DNA of 64,000 bases from Clavibacter nebraskensis NCPPB 2581 (lineage in GTDB: Bacteria > Actinomycetota > Actinomycetes > Actinomycetales > Microbacteriaceae), in the NCBI RefSeq assembly GCF_000355695.1, contig NC_020891.1:806001-870000 (forward strand), read 5' to 3'. The position numbers were made by a program, and so were the translations under genes. The notes beneath the pieces were generated by a model that was not told where the DNA came from, made no database searches, and saw only the letters and a program-made list of their open reading frames with translations. Of the stretch, positions 50,290 to 58,611 are shown piece after piece (the stretch's first letter is position 1; every line of letters begins with the position of its first letter).

Positions 50290-51525
50290 GTGTCGTCTGC
50301 CGTCATCCATCCCGGCGACGCGCTCTCCCGCCGGGAGCGCATCGTCTACATCATCGTGCTGGGGGCCCTCGTCGGCCTCGGCCCCTTCACGATCGACCTC
50401 TACCTGCCCGCCTTCCCGGTGATCAAGGAGCAGTTCGGCGTCTCGGACGCGGCCGTCCAGCTGACCCTCACGGGCACGACCGTCGGGTTCGCGCTCGGCC
50501 AGCTCGTGGTCGGGCCGTGGAGCGACCGGGTCGGACGCCGGCTGCCGCTCATCGTCGCCACGAGCCTGCACATCCTCGCGTCGCTCGGGGCCGCGCTCGC
50601 GCCCGACGTCACGGTGCTGCTCGTCTTCCGCATCCTCCAGGGCGCCGGTGCCGCGGGCGGCGCGGTCGTCGCGATGGCCATGGTGCGCGACCTGTTCGGC
50701 GGCCGCCCGCTCGTGCGCATGCTCTCGCGTCTCGCCCTCGTGACCGGGCTCGCGCCGATCCTCGCGCCCGTCATCGGCTCGCAGCTGCTGCGCTTCGTCG
50801 ACTGGCGCGGCGTGTTCTACGCGCTGACCGCCTACGCGATCCTCGTGGTGATCGCCGTGACCTTCTTCATCGTCGAGACGCTGCCCAAGGACCGGGTGCG
50901 CATCGAGGAGAAGGGCACGCTGCTGCGCCGCTACCGCTCGGTGCTCGGCGACCGCGTGTTCGTCGGCGTCGCCCTCATCGGCGGGATGCAGTTCGCCGGC
51001 CTCTTCTCGTACCTCTCCAGCTCGTCGTTCCTGTTCCAGGACGTGTACGGGTTCGACGCGCAGCAGTTCGGGATCCTGTTCGGGATCAACTCGCTGGGGG
51101 TCGTGATCGGCAACCAGATCGCGGCCCGGCTCACGAAGGTCATCGGGCCGCAGTGGATCCTCGCGGGCGTCGTCACGGTGCAGTTCCTGGCGTCGGCGAC
51201 GATCGTGGTGCTCGGCACGTTCACCGACGCGGGGCTGCTCGGCACCCTGATCCCGCTGTTCTTCTTCATCCTCGCGTGCGGCTTCGGCTTCCCCTGCGTG
51301 CAGGTGCTCGGGCTCGTGAACCACGGGCACGAGGCGGGCACGGCGGCGTCGCTGCTCGGCGCCGTGAACTTCGGGCTCGCGGGCGCGATCTCGCCCATCG
51401 TCGGCGTGATCGGCATCACCTCGGGCGTGCCGATGGCGGCCGTCATGGGCGCGTGCGCGGTCGTCTCGATCCTCTCGATGTGGCTCATCGTGCAGCCGCG
51501 GACGGTGCCGGCGCTCACGAACTGA
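50290..51525 (+). CDS. Bcr/CflA-type MFS multidrug exporter
   Basis: A 411-residue 12-helix transporter. The MFS motif A appears as GPWSDRVGRRLPLIV; the N-terminus LGPFTIDLYLPAFPVIKEQFGVSDAAVQLTL-like pattern is specific for Bcr/CflA proteins, linked to bicyclomycin and other drugs. GTG start; GAAGGA lies about seven bases upstream. Not visibly coupled to the aminotransferase. Confidence 0.88.
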   Translation: MSSAVIHPGDALSRRERIVYIIVLGALVGLGPFTIDLYLPAFPVIKEQFGVSDAAVQLTLTGTTVGFALGQLVVGPWSDRVGRRLPLIVATSLHILASLGAALAPDVTVLLVFRILQGAGAAGGAVVAMAMVRDLFGGRPLVRMLSRLALVTGLAPILAPVIGSQLLRFVDWRGVFYALTAYAILVVIAVTFFIVETLPKDRVRIEEKGTLLRRYRSVLGDRVFVGVALIGGMQFAGLFSYLSSSSFLFQDVYGFDAQQFGILFGINSLGVVIGNQIAARLTKVIGPQWILAGVVTVQFLASATIVVLGTFTDAGLLGTLIPLFFFILACGFGFPCVQVLGLVNHGHEAGTAASLLGAVNFGLAGAISPIVGVIGITSGVPMAAVMGACAVVSILSMWLIVQPRTVPALTN

Positions 51526-51530
51526 CGGCC

Positions 51531-51559
51531 GTCGACCGCGGGGGAGCGCTGGGTAGGGT
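51531..51559 (+). promoter_or_regulatory. Leaderless promoter of the acyltransferase-like gene
   Basis: GTCGAC, 17 bases, TAGGGT, six bases, then ATG. No Shine-Dalgarno at a proper distance except GAGG directly against the start. Confidence 0.5.
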
Positions 51560-51565
51560 GAGGCC

Positions 51566-52645
51566 ATGAGCCCCGCCCGCGACCCGGCCCGCCTCCGGGG
51601 GATCGACGCGGCGCGCGGGCTCGCTGTCCTCGGGATGATGGCGGCGCACGTCGCGGTGCCGCGGACCCTCCGGCTCGACGAGCCGGCCACGTGGCTCGCG
51701 ATCGCCGACGGCCGGTCCTCCATCCTCTTCGCGACGCTCGCGGGGCTGTCCATCGCGCTCATGTCGGGGCGCGACCGGCCGGTCGACGGGAGCGACCTCG
51801 CGCGCGTGCGGCTGCGGATCCTCGTGCGCGCCGCGTGCCTGTTCCTCCTCGGCGGGCTGCTGGCCTCGCTCCAGACGTACGTCGCCGTGATCCTCGAGGT
51901 CTACGCCGTGCTGTTCGTGGCCGTGCTGCCGCTGCTCCGCTGGCGCGCGTCGCGGCTGCTCGCGCTCGCCGCGGTCGCCGCCGTCGCGCTGCCGGTGGCC
52001 ACGACGGCGCTCGCCATCCACTTCGACGGCGCGCTCATGCGGCCCGACCCGTTCGTCGTGCTCGTCGTCACCGGCCACTACCCGGCGCTCACCTGGGTGG
52101 TGTTCGCGATCGCGGGCCTCGGGATCGGCCGGCTCGCGCTCCGCTCCGCGCGCGTGCAGCTGCTGCTCGTGACGGTGGGCGCCGGGCTCGCCGTGCTCGC
52201 CTACGGCGGGTCGGCGCTCGTGGAGGCGGCCGTGCCCGCGCCGCCGCCGGGCTGGGAGTTCATCCTCTCGACGACGCCGCACGAGGGGTCGCCGTTCGAA
52301 GTCGGGGGATCCGGCGGGTTCGCCATCGCCGTGATCGGCCTGTGCCTGCGCATCGCCGCCCTGCTGCCGGCGGTGCTCGTGCCGCTCGAGACGGTGGGGC
52401 AGCTCGCGCTCACCGTGTACGCGGTGCACATCGTGGTGATCGACCTCGTCGCGCCCGAGGGCGACCTCATCGCGGACGACGGCGCGTACGTGGCGTTCGT
52501 CGTCGTGACGGTCGTGCTCTGCGTGCTCTGGACGAGGACCCTCGGGCGCGGGCCGCTCGAGCGCGCGCTGGGGGCGGTCGCGGGGCGGGCGTCGGACCTC
52601 GCGCCGCGCGGATCCCGGGGGCGCGTGCCGGAGGACGCCCGCTAG
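51566..52645 (+). CDS. Multispanning membrane protein, HGSNAT/DUF418-like
   Basis: A 359-residue protein with about ten helices. RLRGIDAARGLAVLGMMAAHV is the signature of heparan-alpha-glucosaminide N-acetyltransferase-type and DUF418 membrane proteins; the second half (GQLALTVYAVHIVV) fits DUF418. The activity is unknown; acyl transfer onto surface glycans is a guess. Its TAG stop overlaps, on the other strand, the stop of the kinase gene (CTAG). Confidence 0.8.
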   Translation: MSPARDPARLRGIDAARGLAVLGMMAAHVAVPRTLRLDEPATWLAIADGRSSILFATLAGLSIALMSGRDRPVDGSDLARVRLRILVRAACLFLLGGLLASLQTYVAVILEVYAVLFVAVLPLLRWRASRLLALAAVAAVALPVATTALAIHFDGALMRPDPFVVLVVTGHYPALTWVVFAIAGLGIGRLALRSARVQLLLVTVGAGLAVLAYGGSALVEAAVPAPPPGWEFILSTTPHEGSPFEVGGSGGFAIAVIGLCLRIAALLPAVLVPLETVGQLALTVYAVHIVVIDLVAPEGDLIADDGAYVAFVVVTVVLCVLWTRTLGRGPLERALGAVAGRASDLAPRGSRGRVPEDAR

Positions 52646-53538
52646 AGGAGGCGTCCGAGGCCGGGGCGGACGTCGCGGGCGGACGCGCCGAGCCGGCCGA
52701 GGGCCTCCACCCGGGGCAGGCTCGCGGCGTCGCCGGCGTCCCACGCCGCCGACAGCGCGCACCACGCCTCGGTCCAGGCGAGCACGGCGTCGAGGTCGGC
52801 GCCCGTCTCCTCGGCGACCACGCGCGCCCGGCGGGCCAGGCGTCCCGGGCGCAGCGCGATCGCGGGCGTCGGGTTCGCGAGCACGTTCGCCGTGTCGAAG
52901 CCGGGGTCGCCCACGAGGGCCTTCGGGTCGATGGCGCGCCAGCCATCGTCGCGGTCGTCGTCCCCGTCGCTGTCGCTGCTGTCGTCGCCGCCGAAGCGCA
53001 GGACGTTGCCGTGGTGGACGTCGCCGTGCAGCACCGCGGTCGGCCCTGGCCCGGCGAGCAGCTCGCGCGCGACTGCCGCGCCGCGGTCGAGGGACCGGGG
53101 GAGCGGCCGCTCGGGCGCGACCAGCTCGCGGAACCCGACCTCGAGGGGGACGGCCTCGGCGACGACCCGCGGCTCCAGCGGGACGCGATGCAGTCGCGCG
53201 GCGGCGCGGGCGAGGATCCGCGTGGCCCGGTCGTCGCGCGCGTCCGCGCCGGGCCCGTCGGACGAGGCCTCCCGCACGAGGATCCCCGGGTCGCCCGCGC
53301 GCGCCATGAGCACGGTCCCGTCGGCGTCCGAGGCGAGCACGGGCGCGGCGCCGCGGCCGGCCCACGCGGCCATCAGGCGTCCGCCGCGGCGCTCCTCCTC
53401 CACGAGCGGCACCTTGAGCATCAGGCGCGCGCCGTCGCGGCGGACCGGGGCGATCACGCTGCTGGCGGTGCGGACGGACGGGCCGTCCGGATCCAGCCGC
53501 CAGCGCTCGAGCAGCGGCGCGAGCACCGCGTCCGTCAC
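52642..53538 (-). CDS. Aminoglycoside/hydroxyurea phosphotransferase-like kinase
   Basis: A 298-residue kinase of the APH(6)/hydroxyurea type. Catalytic loop VLHGDVHHGNVL (Brenner motif), then a Mg-binding Asp in WRAIDPKALVGDPGFDTAN. Between them is an Asp/Ser-rich insertion (about 12 residues) not usual for the family. GTG start in a GTGA overlap with the upstream membrane gene. Resistance to streptomycin-like drugs is possible; many such chromosomal genes act on unknown substrates. Confidence 0.83.
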   Translation of the reverse strand: MTDAVLAPLLERWRLDPDGPSVRTASSVIAPVRRDGARLMLKVPLVEEERRGGRLMAAWAGRGAAPVLASDADGTVLMARAGDPGILVREASSDGPGADARDDRATRILARAAARLHRVPLEPRVVAEAVPLEVGFRELVAPERPLPRSLDRGAAVARELLAGPGPTAVLHGDVHHGNVLRFGGDDSSDSDGDDDRDDGWRAIDPKALVGDPGFDTANVLANPTPAIALRPGRLARRARVVAEETGADLDAVLAWTEAWCALSAAWDAGDAASLPRVEALGRLGASARDVRPGLGRLL

Positions 53539-54185
53539 AGCCGGATCGACACGGGCACGCCCGTGAGTGCCATGATCCCGACGACGCCGCCGATCACGGC
53601 CACGCCCAGGAGGACGAGCGCCCCGGCCAGCGCGAGCCGCGACCGCTCGTACCAGGGCAGGATCCCGCGGCGGGCCCCGCGCAGCTCCGCCATCGTGAGC
53701 ACCCGCGCCTGCTCCGTGAGCGGCAGGTCCAGGTCGGCCGCCATCGAGCGCATGGTCCAGAGGTCGTACACGTGGCCGCTGAGGCGGAGGAGGAGCCGGC
53801 CGTCGACGTCCATGACGAACAGGCGCGGCTGCGTGTCGAGCGTGAGGCCCTGGTAGACGTGCACCACCAGGAGGTCGTGGACGGTGCTCCCGCGGATGCG
53901 CGTGCGACGCCCGAGGAACCGGCACTCGACGTCGCCCGTCGCATGCGTGATCCGCACGTAGGAGGTGAGGTACAGGCCGGCGAGCAGGGCGCCGAGCACC
54001 ACGACCACGGCCACTCCGAGGAGCACGGCCGCCGCGTTCCCGGTGGGGACGGCGAGGACGAGGAGGGCCGCGCCCAGGGGGACGACGAGCGCGAGCGCGG
54101 CGAGGCCGAGCTGCCGGAGGAGCGTCGCCCGGGGGCGGATGAGCGTGCTCGTGCCGTCGTCGGGCGTGTCGTCGTCGTGCTGCAC
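53535..54185 (-). CDS. Membrane protein with PH-like domain
   Basis: A 216-residue protein. Two close helices (about residues 26-45 and 50-72), a middle beta-rich part (YVRITHATGDVECRFLGRRTRIRGSTV) that resembles bacterial PH domains, and a C-terminal helix (about 185-207). GTG start with GGAGGC upstream. Coupled to the kinase gene. Function unknown. Confidence 0.7.
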   Translation of the reverse strand: MQHDDDTPDDGTSTLIRPRATLLRQLGLAALALVVPLGAALLVLAVPTGNAAAVLLGVAVVVVLGALLAGLYLTSYVRITHATGDVECRFLGRRTRIRGSTVHDLLVVHVYQGLTLDTQPRLFVMDVDGRLLLRLSGHVYDLWTMRSMAADLDLPLTEQARVLTMAELRGARRGILPWYERSRLALAGALVLLGVAVIGGVVGIMALTGVPVSIRL

Positions 54186-54358
54186 GTCGCCTCCGGTCGT
54201 CCGACGCCGTCCTCGCGTCTGCCGTCGTCAGGTGCGCCGCGCGCGTCTCGGGACGGGCGGCACCCGCGGGTGCGGGCGGGACGACCGGTCCAGCCTAGGC
54301 GCGTGTCGACCGGGCGGGCAGGGGCGCTATGGGGGACATGGGGAGACAGCCGGGGTAC

Positions 54359-54398
54359 AGGAGAGCCCCGAGGGACCTGGGTCCGTCGGGGCTCTCCT
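54359..54398 (-). terminator. Terminator after tRNA-Ser
   Basis: 13-bp stem aggagagccccga/tcggggctctcct with an inner ggacc/ggtcc pairing; six bases past the tRNA 3' end on the minus strand. Confidence 0.65.
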
Positions 54399-54404
54399 GC
54401 GGTC

Positions 54405-54492
54405 TGGCGGAGGATAGGGGATTCGAACCCCTGAGGGCTTTCACCCAACACGCTTTCCAAGCGTGCGCCATAGGCCACTAGGCGAATCCTCC
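54405..54492 (-). tRNA. tRNA-Ser (anticodon GGA)
   Basis: An 88-base class II tRNA read on the minus strand. Acceptor GGAGGAU/AUCCUCC, anticodon stem ACGCU/AGCGU with loop carrying GGA, a long variable arm (GGGU..GCCCU) and T-loop GGTTCGAATCC. The discriminator is G and CCA is encoded. It reads UCC and UCU codons. Confidence 0.95.
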
Positions 54493-54537
54493 ATGACGCG
54501 TGCCGCGGCGTCAGGAACGCGGCGGCACCCGTCGATA

Positions 54538-57324
54538 CTACCTGCCCGCGACGAGGCTCGATGCACCCGGGGTGTCGAGCAGCCCCGCGAGGGCTCGACG
54601 GGAGGGCGCGCCGAGCTTCGCGCGCGCCTGGTAGAGGTGCGATTCGACCGTGCGGACGGAGAGGAACAGGCGCCCGGCGATCTCCCGGTTGCTCAGGCCC
54701 TGGGCCGCGAGCACGCCGATCTCCAGCTCCCGGCGGGTCAGCATGCTCACGTCGAGGACGGGCGTGACCGTGGACGTCTCCACCGCGGGCGCACCGCAGT
54801 CGATGCGGGCCTGGATCCGCCCGAGCGTCGCCCGCGCGTCGGCGAGGGCGGGCCCGGGCTCGCCGCCCGCCAGCATGCGGAGCAGGTCCTCGCAGGCGGT
54901 GAGGGCCTGCTGGTGCAGGCCAGACTCCTCGAGCGTGCGCACGCCCTGCGCGACGAGCGCCGCGTCCGCCGTGCGGGATCCCACCACGACCTCGGCCATG
55001 CCGTGCAGCGCCGGCACGTCGGTGCGCTCGCGGACCAGGCGGGCGCCCGGGACGAGTCGGGCGTCCGTGGACCCGAGCATCCACGCGCGGAACAGCATGC
55101 CGGCCCGGAGCGCGTACGCGTCGCCGCTGAGGTCACCGGTGTCGAGCAGGAGCGTCGCCGCCTCGTCCGGCCGGCCGCGGGACGCGAGGATCTCCACCCG
55201 CACGCCCTCGGCGAGCATGCGCTGGTACGGGTAGCGCGGGTCGGCGCGGTGCGCGATCTCCGTCGCGATGCGCTCGGCCTCCTCGGTGCGGCCGCGGAGC
55301 GCGAGCACACGGGCGCGCTGCATGCCGATCCAGAGCCGCCACGTGCCGATGTCCGGGCCGATGAGGCGGTCGTCGGCGAGGGCCAGCTCGGCCTCCGCGC
55401 GGTCGAGCCGGCCGAGGTCGAGGGCGACGCCGCCCGTGATCGCGCCGAGGACGGGGATGAACCACTGCGCGTCCTGCGCGATCGCCGACTCCACCCACGC
55501 GTCCAGCTCGCGCTCGAGGTCGGGGAGGTCGAGCCGGCAGAGGCGGCGGGCGAAGGCGCTCGCCGAGAGCAGCTCGAGGCGCCCCTCCTCGAGCAGGATG
55601 TCGTCGTAGGTGCCGCGGCGGTCGGCGTGGCGGGACACGAGCCCGAGCCCGTCATCGATGGCGTCGCCGAGCTCGGTACCGCGGCCCAGGTGGCCGAGCG
55701 CGAGGACGACCGAGCGCTGGGCCCGGAGGCGCACGAGCGGGCTCGACGTGAGCGTCGCCGCGCCGCGCGCGGCGGTGAGCGCCGCCTCCCACTCCATCAG
55801 CCCGAGCGACATCGCCGAGCCGATGACGGCGGCCTGCGCGCGCTCGTCGGGGGTCGCGTCCTCGCCGTGCGCGATCCCCTCGAGCAGCCGGTGGACGCGG
55901 TCGGTGCCCGGCATCGCGGCGTGCGTCGACAGGACGCGCCAGTGGAGCGCCTCGACGCGCTCCGCCGGCGTGAGGGCCGCGGTGTCCAGCGCTTCCAGCA
56001 CCTCCATGGCGCGTGCCGGGTTGCCGAGGACGGTGAGGGCGCGCGCCCGCTCGCAGGCCGCGTACGCGTCGGAGCCGCCGCCTCCGGCGATCTCCGCGAA
56101 GGCGAGCGCGTCGTGCGTCATGCCGACGTCGTTCGCGAGCCGCGCGGCGACGAGGTGCACGGCCGCGAGGGTGCCCGCGCCGAAGCGCTCGACGGCGTCG
56201 CGGCGCCCGTCGTCGGTGAGCGTGCGCGCGATCAGCAGGCTCTCCTTGGGGTTGAGGGGCACGCCGTGCGCGGCCTCCTGGAGCAGCGACCCGACGACGC
56301 GGCGCGTGAGGGCGTCGACGGCGTCCGGGGCGGTGCGCGCGAGGGCGGCCTCGGCCTCGAGCAGGTCGGCGCGCAGGATCCGGTCGCCCTGGCCCTGCAC
56401 ACGCGCAAGGCCGCGGGCGCCGAGCACCCGCAGGATCGTCTCGCCGAAGAGGCGGGCGGCGCGCTGGTAGGGGACGCCGTCGAGGCGGGCGAGGAGCACG
56501 AGCGTGCTCCGCTCGTCGTCGTCGAGCATCGACACGCGCGAGGAGACCAGCTCGAGGATCCGGGCGCGTGGCGCGTGCGGGCTCGGGAAGGCGTACCCCG
56601 TGACGGTCCGCTCCGTGCCGTCCGACTCGAGCGCCTCGAAGGTCAGCTCGCGGACGAGGAACGGGCGGCCGCCGCTGCGCCGCTGGATCTGCACGCGCGT
56701 CGCCTGGTCGAGCGCCACCTGGCCCGCGATCGAGTCGATCATCGCGTCGACCTCGGCCGCGTCGAGCGGGGAGAGGTCGAGCCGCTCGGCGTAGCCGTTC
56801 CGCCAGAGGCCGAGGATCTCGTGGGCCGCCTGCGCCGTGCGCGCGGCCTGGTCGCCGCCGGACTCGAGGTCCCGGGCGCGGAGGTGGCGGGCGTCGCCGC
56901 CCGTGTCGTCGACCGTCACGAGCAGCGTGCAGTGCTCGCTCGCGCGCGCGTCGGCCAGGGCGGCGCGCAGGTCGGGTGCCATGAGGTGCCCGTCGTCGAT
57001 GACCACGACGGGCCGCGCGGCGGGGAGCGGGCGCGCGACGCGGATCCCGGGGACCTGGTCGATGACGCGGCGGAGGACGTCCGCGAGGTCGGAGGTGGAG
57101 GCGTGGGCGCGGATCACGGTGAGGCCGTTGCGCGTGAGCGCGTCGGCCACGCGACCCGCCACGTGGCTGCGACCCGAGCCGACGCTGCCCGTGACCACGG
57201 CGCTCGTGCCGGCCGCGAGCCAGCGCTCGAGCGTCTCGAGGTCGCGGGCGCGACCGCCGCGCCCGGGAGCCGGGCTCTCCACGCGTCCGCTCGACCGGAT
57301 GTAGGTGTGCGTCATCTGCTTCAT
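54538..57324 (-). CDS. Large LuxR-family regulator with degenerate P-loop (LAL/STAND-like)
   Basis: A 928-residue regulator. N-terminal NTPase-like domain with [21 protein letters not shown] (Walker A Lys replaced by Arg) and an apparently intact Walker [13 protein letters not shown] long helical-repeat middle (about residues 330-830) follows. C-terminal Lux[43 protein letters not shown] start; an ATG three codons later is an alternative. The upstream region holds a CTACTGA element also found before the surface protein gene. Targets unknown. Confidence 0.87.
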   Translation of the reverse strand: MKQMTHTYIRSSGRVESPAPGRGGRARDLETLERWLAAGTSAVVTGSVGSGRSHVAGRVADALTRNGLTVIRAHASTSDLADVLRRVIDQVPGIRVARPLPAARPVVVIDDGHLMAPDLRAALADARASEHCTLLVTVDDTGGDARHLRARDLESGGDQAARTAQAAHEILGLWRNGYAERLDLSPLDAAEVDAMIDSIAGQVALDQATRVQIQRRSGGRPFLVRELTFEALESDGTERTVTGYAFPSPHAPRARILELVSSRVSMLDDDERSTLVLLARLDGVPYQRAARLFGETILRVLGARGLARVQGQGDRILRADLLEAEAALARTAPDAVDALTRRVVGSLLQEAAHGVPLNPKESLLIARTLTDDGRRDAVERFGAGTLAAVHLVAARLANDVGMTHDALAFAEIAGGGGSDAYAACERARALTVLGNPARAMEVLEALDTAALTPAERVEALHWRVLSTHAAMPGTDRVHRLLEGIAHGEDATPDERAQAAVIGSAMSLGLMEWEAALTAARGAATLTSSPLVRLRAQRSVVLALGHLGRGTELGDAIDDGLGLVSRHADRRGTYDDILLEEGRLELLSASAFARRLCRLDLPDLERELDAWVESAIAQDAQWFIPVLGAITGGVALDLGRLDRAEAELALADDRLIGPDIGTWRLWIGMQRARVLALRGRTEEAERIATEIAHRADPRYPYQRMLAEGVRVEILASRGRPDEAATLLLDTGDLSGDAYALRAGMLFRAWMLGSTDARLVPGARLVRERTDVPALHGMAEVVVGSRTADAALVAQGVRTLEESGLHQQALTACEDLLRMLAGGEPGPALADARATLGRIQARIDCGAPAVETSTVTPVLDVSMLTRRELEIGVLAAQGLSNREIAGRLFLSVRTVESHLYQARAKLGAPSRRALAGLLDTPGASSLVAGR

Positions 57325-57725
57325 GTGACCCCCGTCGCGTCAAAGCGGTGGTCCGCGCCGATTCCCCCGAGGCTGCGCGGTCCTTGTGCGTCCATCTTGC
57401 GCGGAATGCGGGGATCCGAGAAGGCGCACCGACGTCTACTGATCGGATGCGCCGCGGAAATAAGTAGTCGGCACTGTGGGGGACACATCCGGGCGCTCCT
57501 AGCGTTTCCTTCATGTCCGGGCATGGGGATGCTCCGGACGGTGCGCTCCGGCGCACGATGCGAGCGACGCGCGGGAGGACGACGGCTTCGGGTGCCGTCG
57601 ACCCGACGCGTCGCCCGCGGCACGACCCGGGTGTCTCACCAGGCCCGGAAGCGGATGACGGCCCCCTCCGGGGAGGAGGGGACCGTCATCCGGATCCGCG
57701 CGGGTCGCGCGCCCGGCGGCTGGCG
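57325..57725. other. 400-base intergenic region upstream of the LuxR-type gene
   Basis: No convincing gene. It contains CTACT-N22-AGTAG (57436-57467) upstream of the LuxR-type start, a TAGCGT-N7-ATG leaderless-like arrangement in plus direction at 57500-57515, small hairpins gtgcgc/gcgcac, and the terminator of the reductase gene at its right end. The plus-strand frame starting at 57513 runs antisense into the reductase gene and does not look like a protein. Confidence 0.6.
57652..57692 (-). terminator. Terminator after the reductase gene
   Basis: 10-bp perfect outer stem cggatgacgg/ccgtcatccg, continued inside by cccc/gggg and tcc/gga with bulges. It lies 34 bases past the minus-strand stop. 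Confidence 0.7.
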
Positions 57726-58379
57726 CTAGTAGCGCAGCCCCGCGATGGCCTCGGCGACGGGCTCCTCGCCGGAGATCGCCTCGAACTGGACGCGGACGCC
57801 CGTGCCGTCGATGAGCGCGGTCGCGACGATCTCGGCGACGTCGGCGCGCGGGATGGTGCCGCGGCCCGTGGACGTGCCCACCTGGATCCGGCCGGTGCCG
57901 GCGTCGTCGGTGAGGCCGCCGGGGCGGACGATGGTCCACTCGATGTCGCGGGCCCGCAGGTCGGCGTCCGCCTCGGACTTGGCGCGCTGGTAGATCTTGT
58001 AGGTGTCGTCGCTGTCGGGGTCGAAGCCGTCGACGGCCATCGCCGAGATCATGACGTAGCGCGTGACGCCCGCCTTCTCGGCGGCGTCGGCGAGGAGGAT
58101 CGCGCCGTCGCGGTCGATGGTGATCTTGCGCTCGGGGCCGGAGTCGGGCCCGCCGCCGGCCGCGAAGACCACGGCGTCGGCGCCCTGGAGCGCCGCGGCG
58201 ACCTGGTCGACGTCGCTCTCCTCCAGGTCGAGCACGAGCGCCTCGGCGCCCGCGTCCGCGAGGTCGGACGCGTGGTCCGGGTTGCGGACGATGCCGACGG
58301 GCTGGTGGCCCTGGTCGGCGAGGCGTCGTTCGAGCAGTCGGGCGATCTGGCCGTGTCCTCCGGCGATGACTATGCGCAT
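57726..58379 (-). CDS. NAD(P)-binding reductase, atypical SDR
   Basis: A 217-residue protein of the NAD(P)H-binding (YwnB/HSCARG-like) family. MRIVIAGGHGQIARLLERRL is the nucleotide motif; VVFAAGGGPDS, YVMISAMAVDG and WTIVRPGGLTDD follow in order. No catalytic YxxxK in the usual place, though YKIYQRAKSEAD has YxxxK spacing. Substrate unknown. Apparently leaderless. Confidence 0.85.
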   Translation of the reverse strand: MRIVIAGGHGQIARLLERRLADQGHQPVGIVRNPDHASDLADAGAEALVLDLEESDVDQVAAALQGADAVVFAAGGGPDSGPERKITIDRDGAILLADAAEKAGVTRYVMISAMAVDGFDPDSDDTYKIYQRAKSEADADLRARDIEWTIVRPGGLTDDAGTGRIQVGTSTGRGTIPRADVAEIVATALIDGTGVRVQFEAISGEEPVAEAIAGLRY

Positions 58380-58386
58380 GGTCCCC

Positions 58387-58392
58387 ACGGTA
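58387..58392 (-). promoter_or_regulatory. -10 box TACCGT of a leaderless start
   Basis: On the minus strand TACCGT, seven bases, ATG of the reductase. No clear -35. Confidence 0.5.
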
Positions 58393-58465
58393 CGCGCGGT
58401 TCGTGACCGGCTCCTGGGCGGGCCGGCGCCGACCGTCGGGCGCCCGGCGTCGGGTACACTCGGTG

Positions 58466-58560
58466 TCGGCTCCTCGCGTGGTGCCATCCAGGTGAACTCC
58501 CCCAGGGCGGAGACGCAGCAAGGGCAGCCGGGCTCTGGCAGGTGCGCGAGGGGTCTTCTC
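58466..58560 (+). ncRNA. ffs: Signal recognition particle RNA (4.5S type)
   Basis: RNA of the SRP, which targets membrane proteins with Ffh. The ends pair (cctcgcg 58472-58478 with cgcgagg 58545-58551). The middle has the universal Ffh-binding domain: GGCGGAGACGCAGCAAGGGCAG, with the symmetric GGAGACGCAGCAAGG loops, and CCAGGTGAACTCCCCCAG upstream. A TTCTCCTTTTAA run follows as a terminator. Boundaries are within a few bases. Confidence 0.9.
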
Positions 58561-58598
58561 CTTTTAACACGTGCAGGTCTCCGTGCAGGCGACGCCCA

Positions 58599-58604
58599 TA
58601 GGCT
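58599..58604 (+). promoter_or_regulatory. -10 box TAGGCT of a leaderless start
   Basis: TAGGCT, seven bases, ATG of pta. It lies directly behind the SRP RNA terminator. Confidence 0.55.
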
Positions 58605-58611
58605 TGCGGGC

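Noticed and set aside
54186..54537. Integration site at the tRNA-Ser gene
   Set aside because: tRNA 3' ends are common attachment sites, but no integrase and no duplicated tRNA 3' fragment were found nearby.
57513..58406. Plus-strand frame with a leaderless-looking start (TAGCGT-N7-ATG)
   Set aside because: The promoter-like element is suggestive, but the protein is antisense to the reductase, crosses its terminator and has no fold-like pattern. Only a short transcript could be real.
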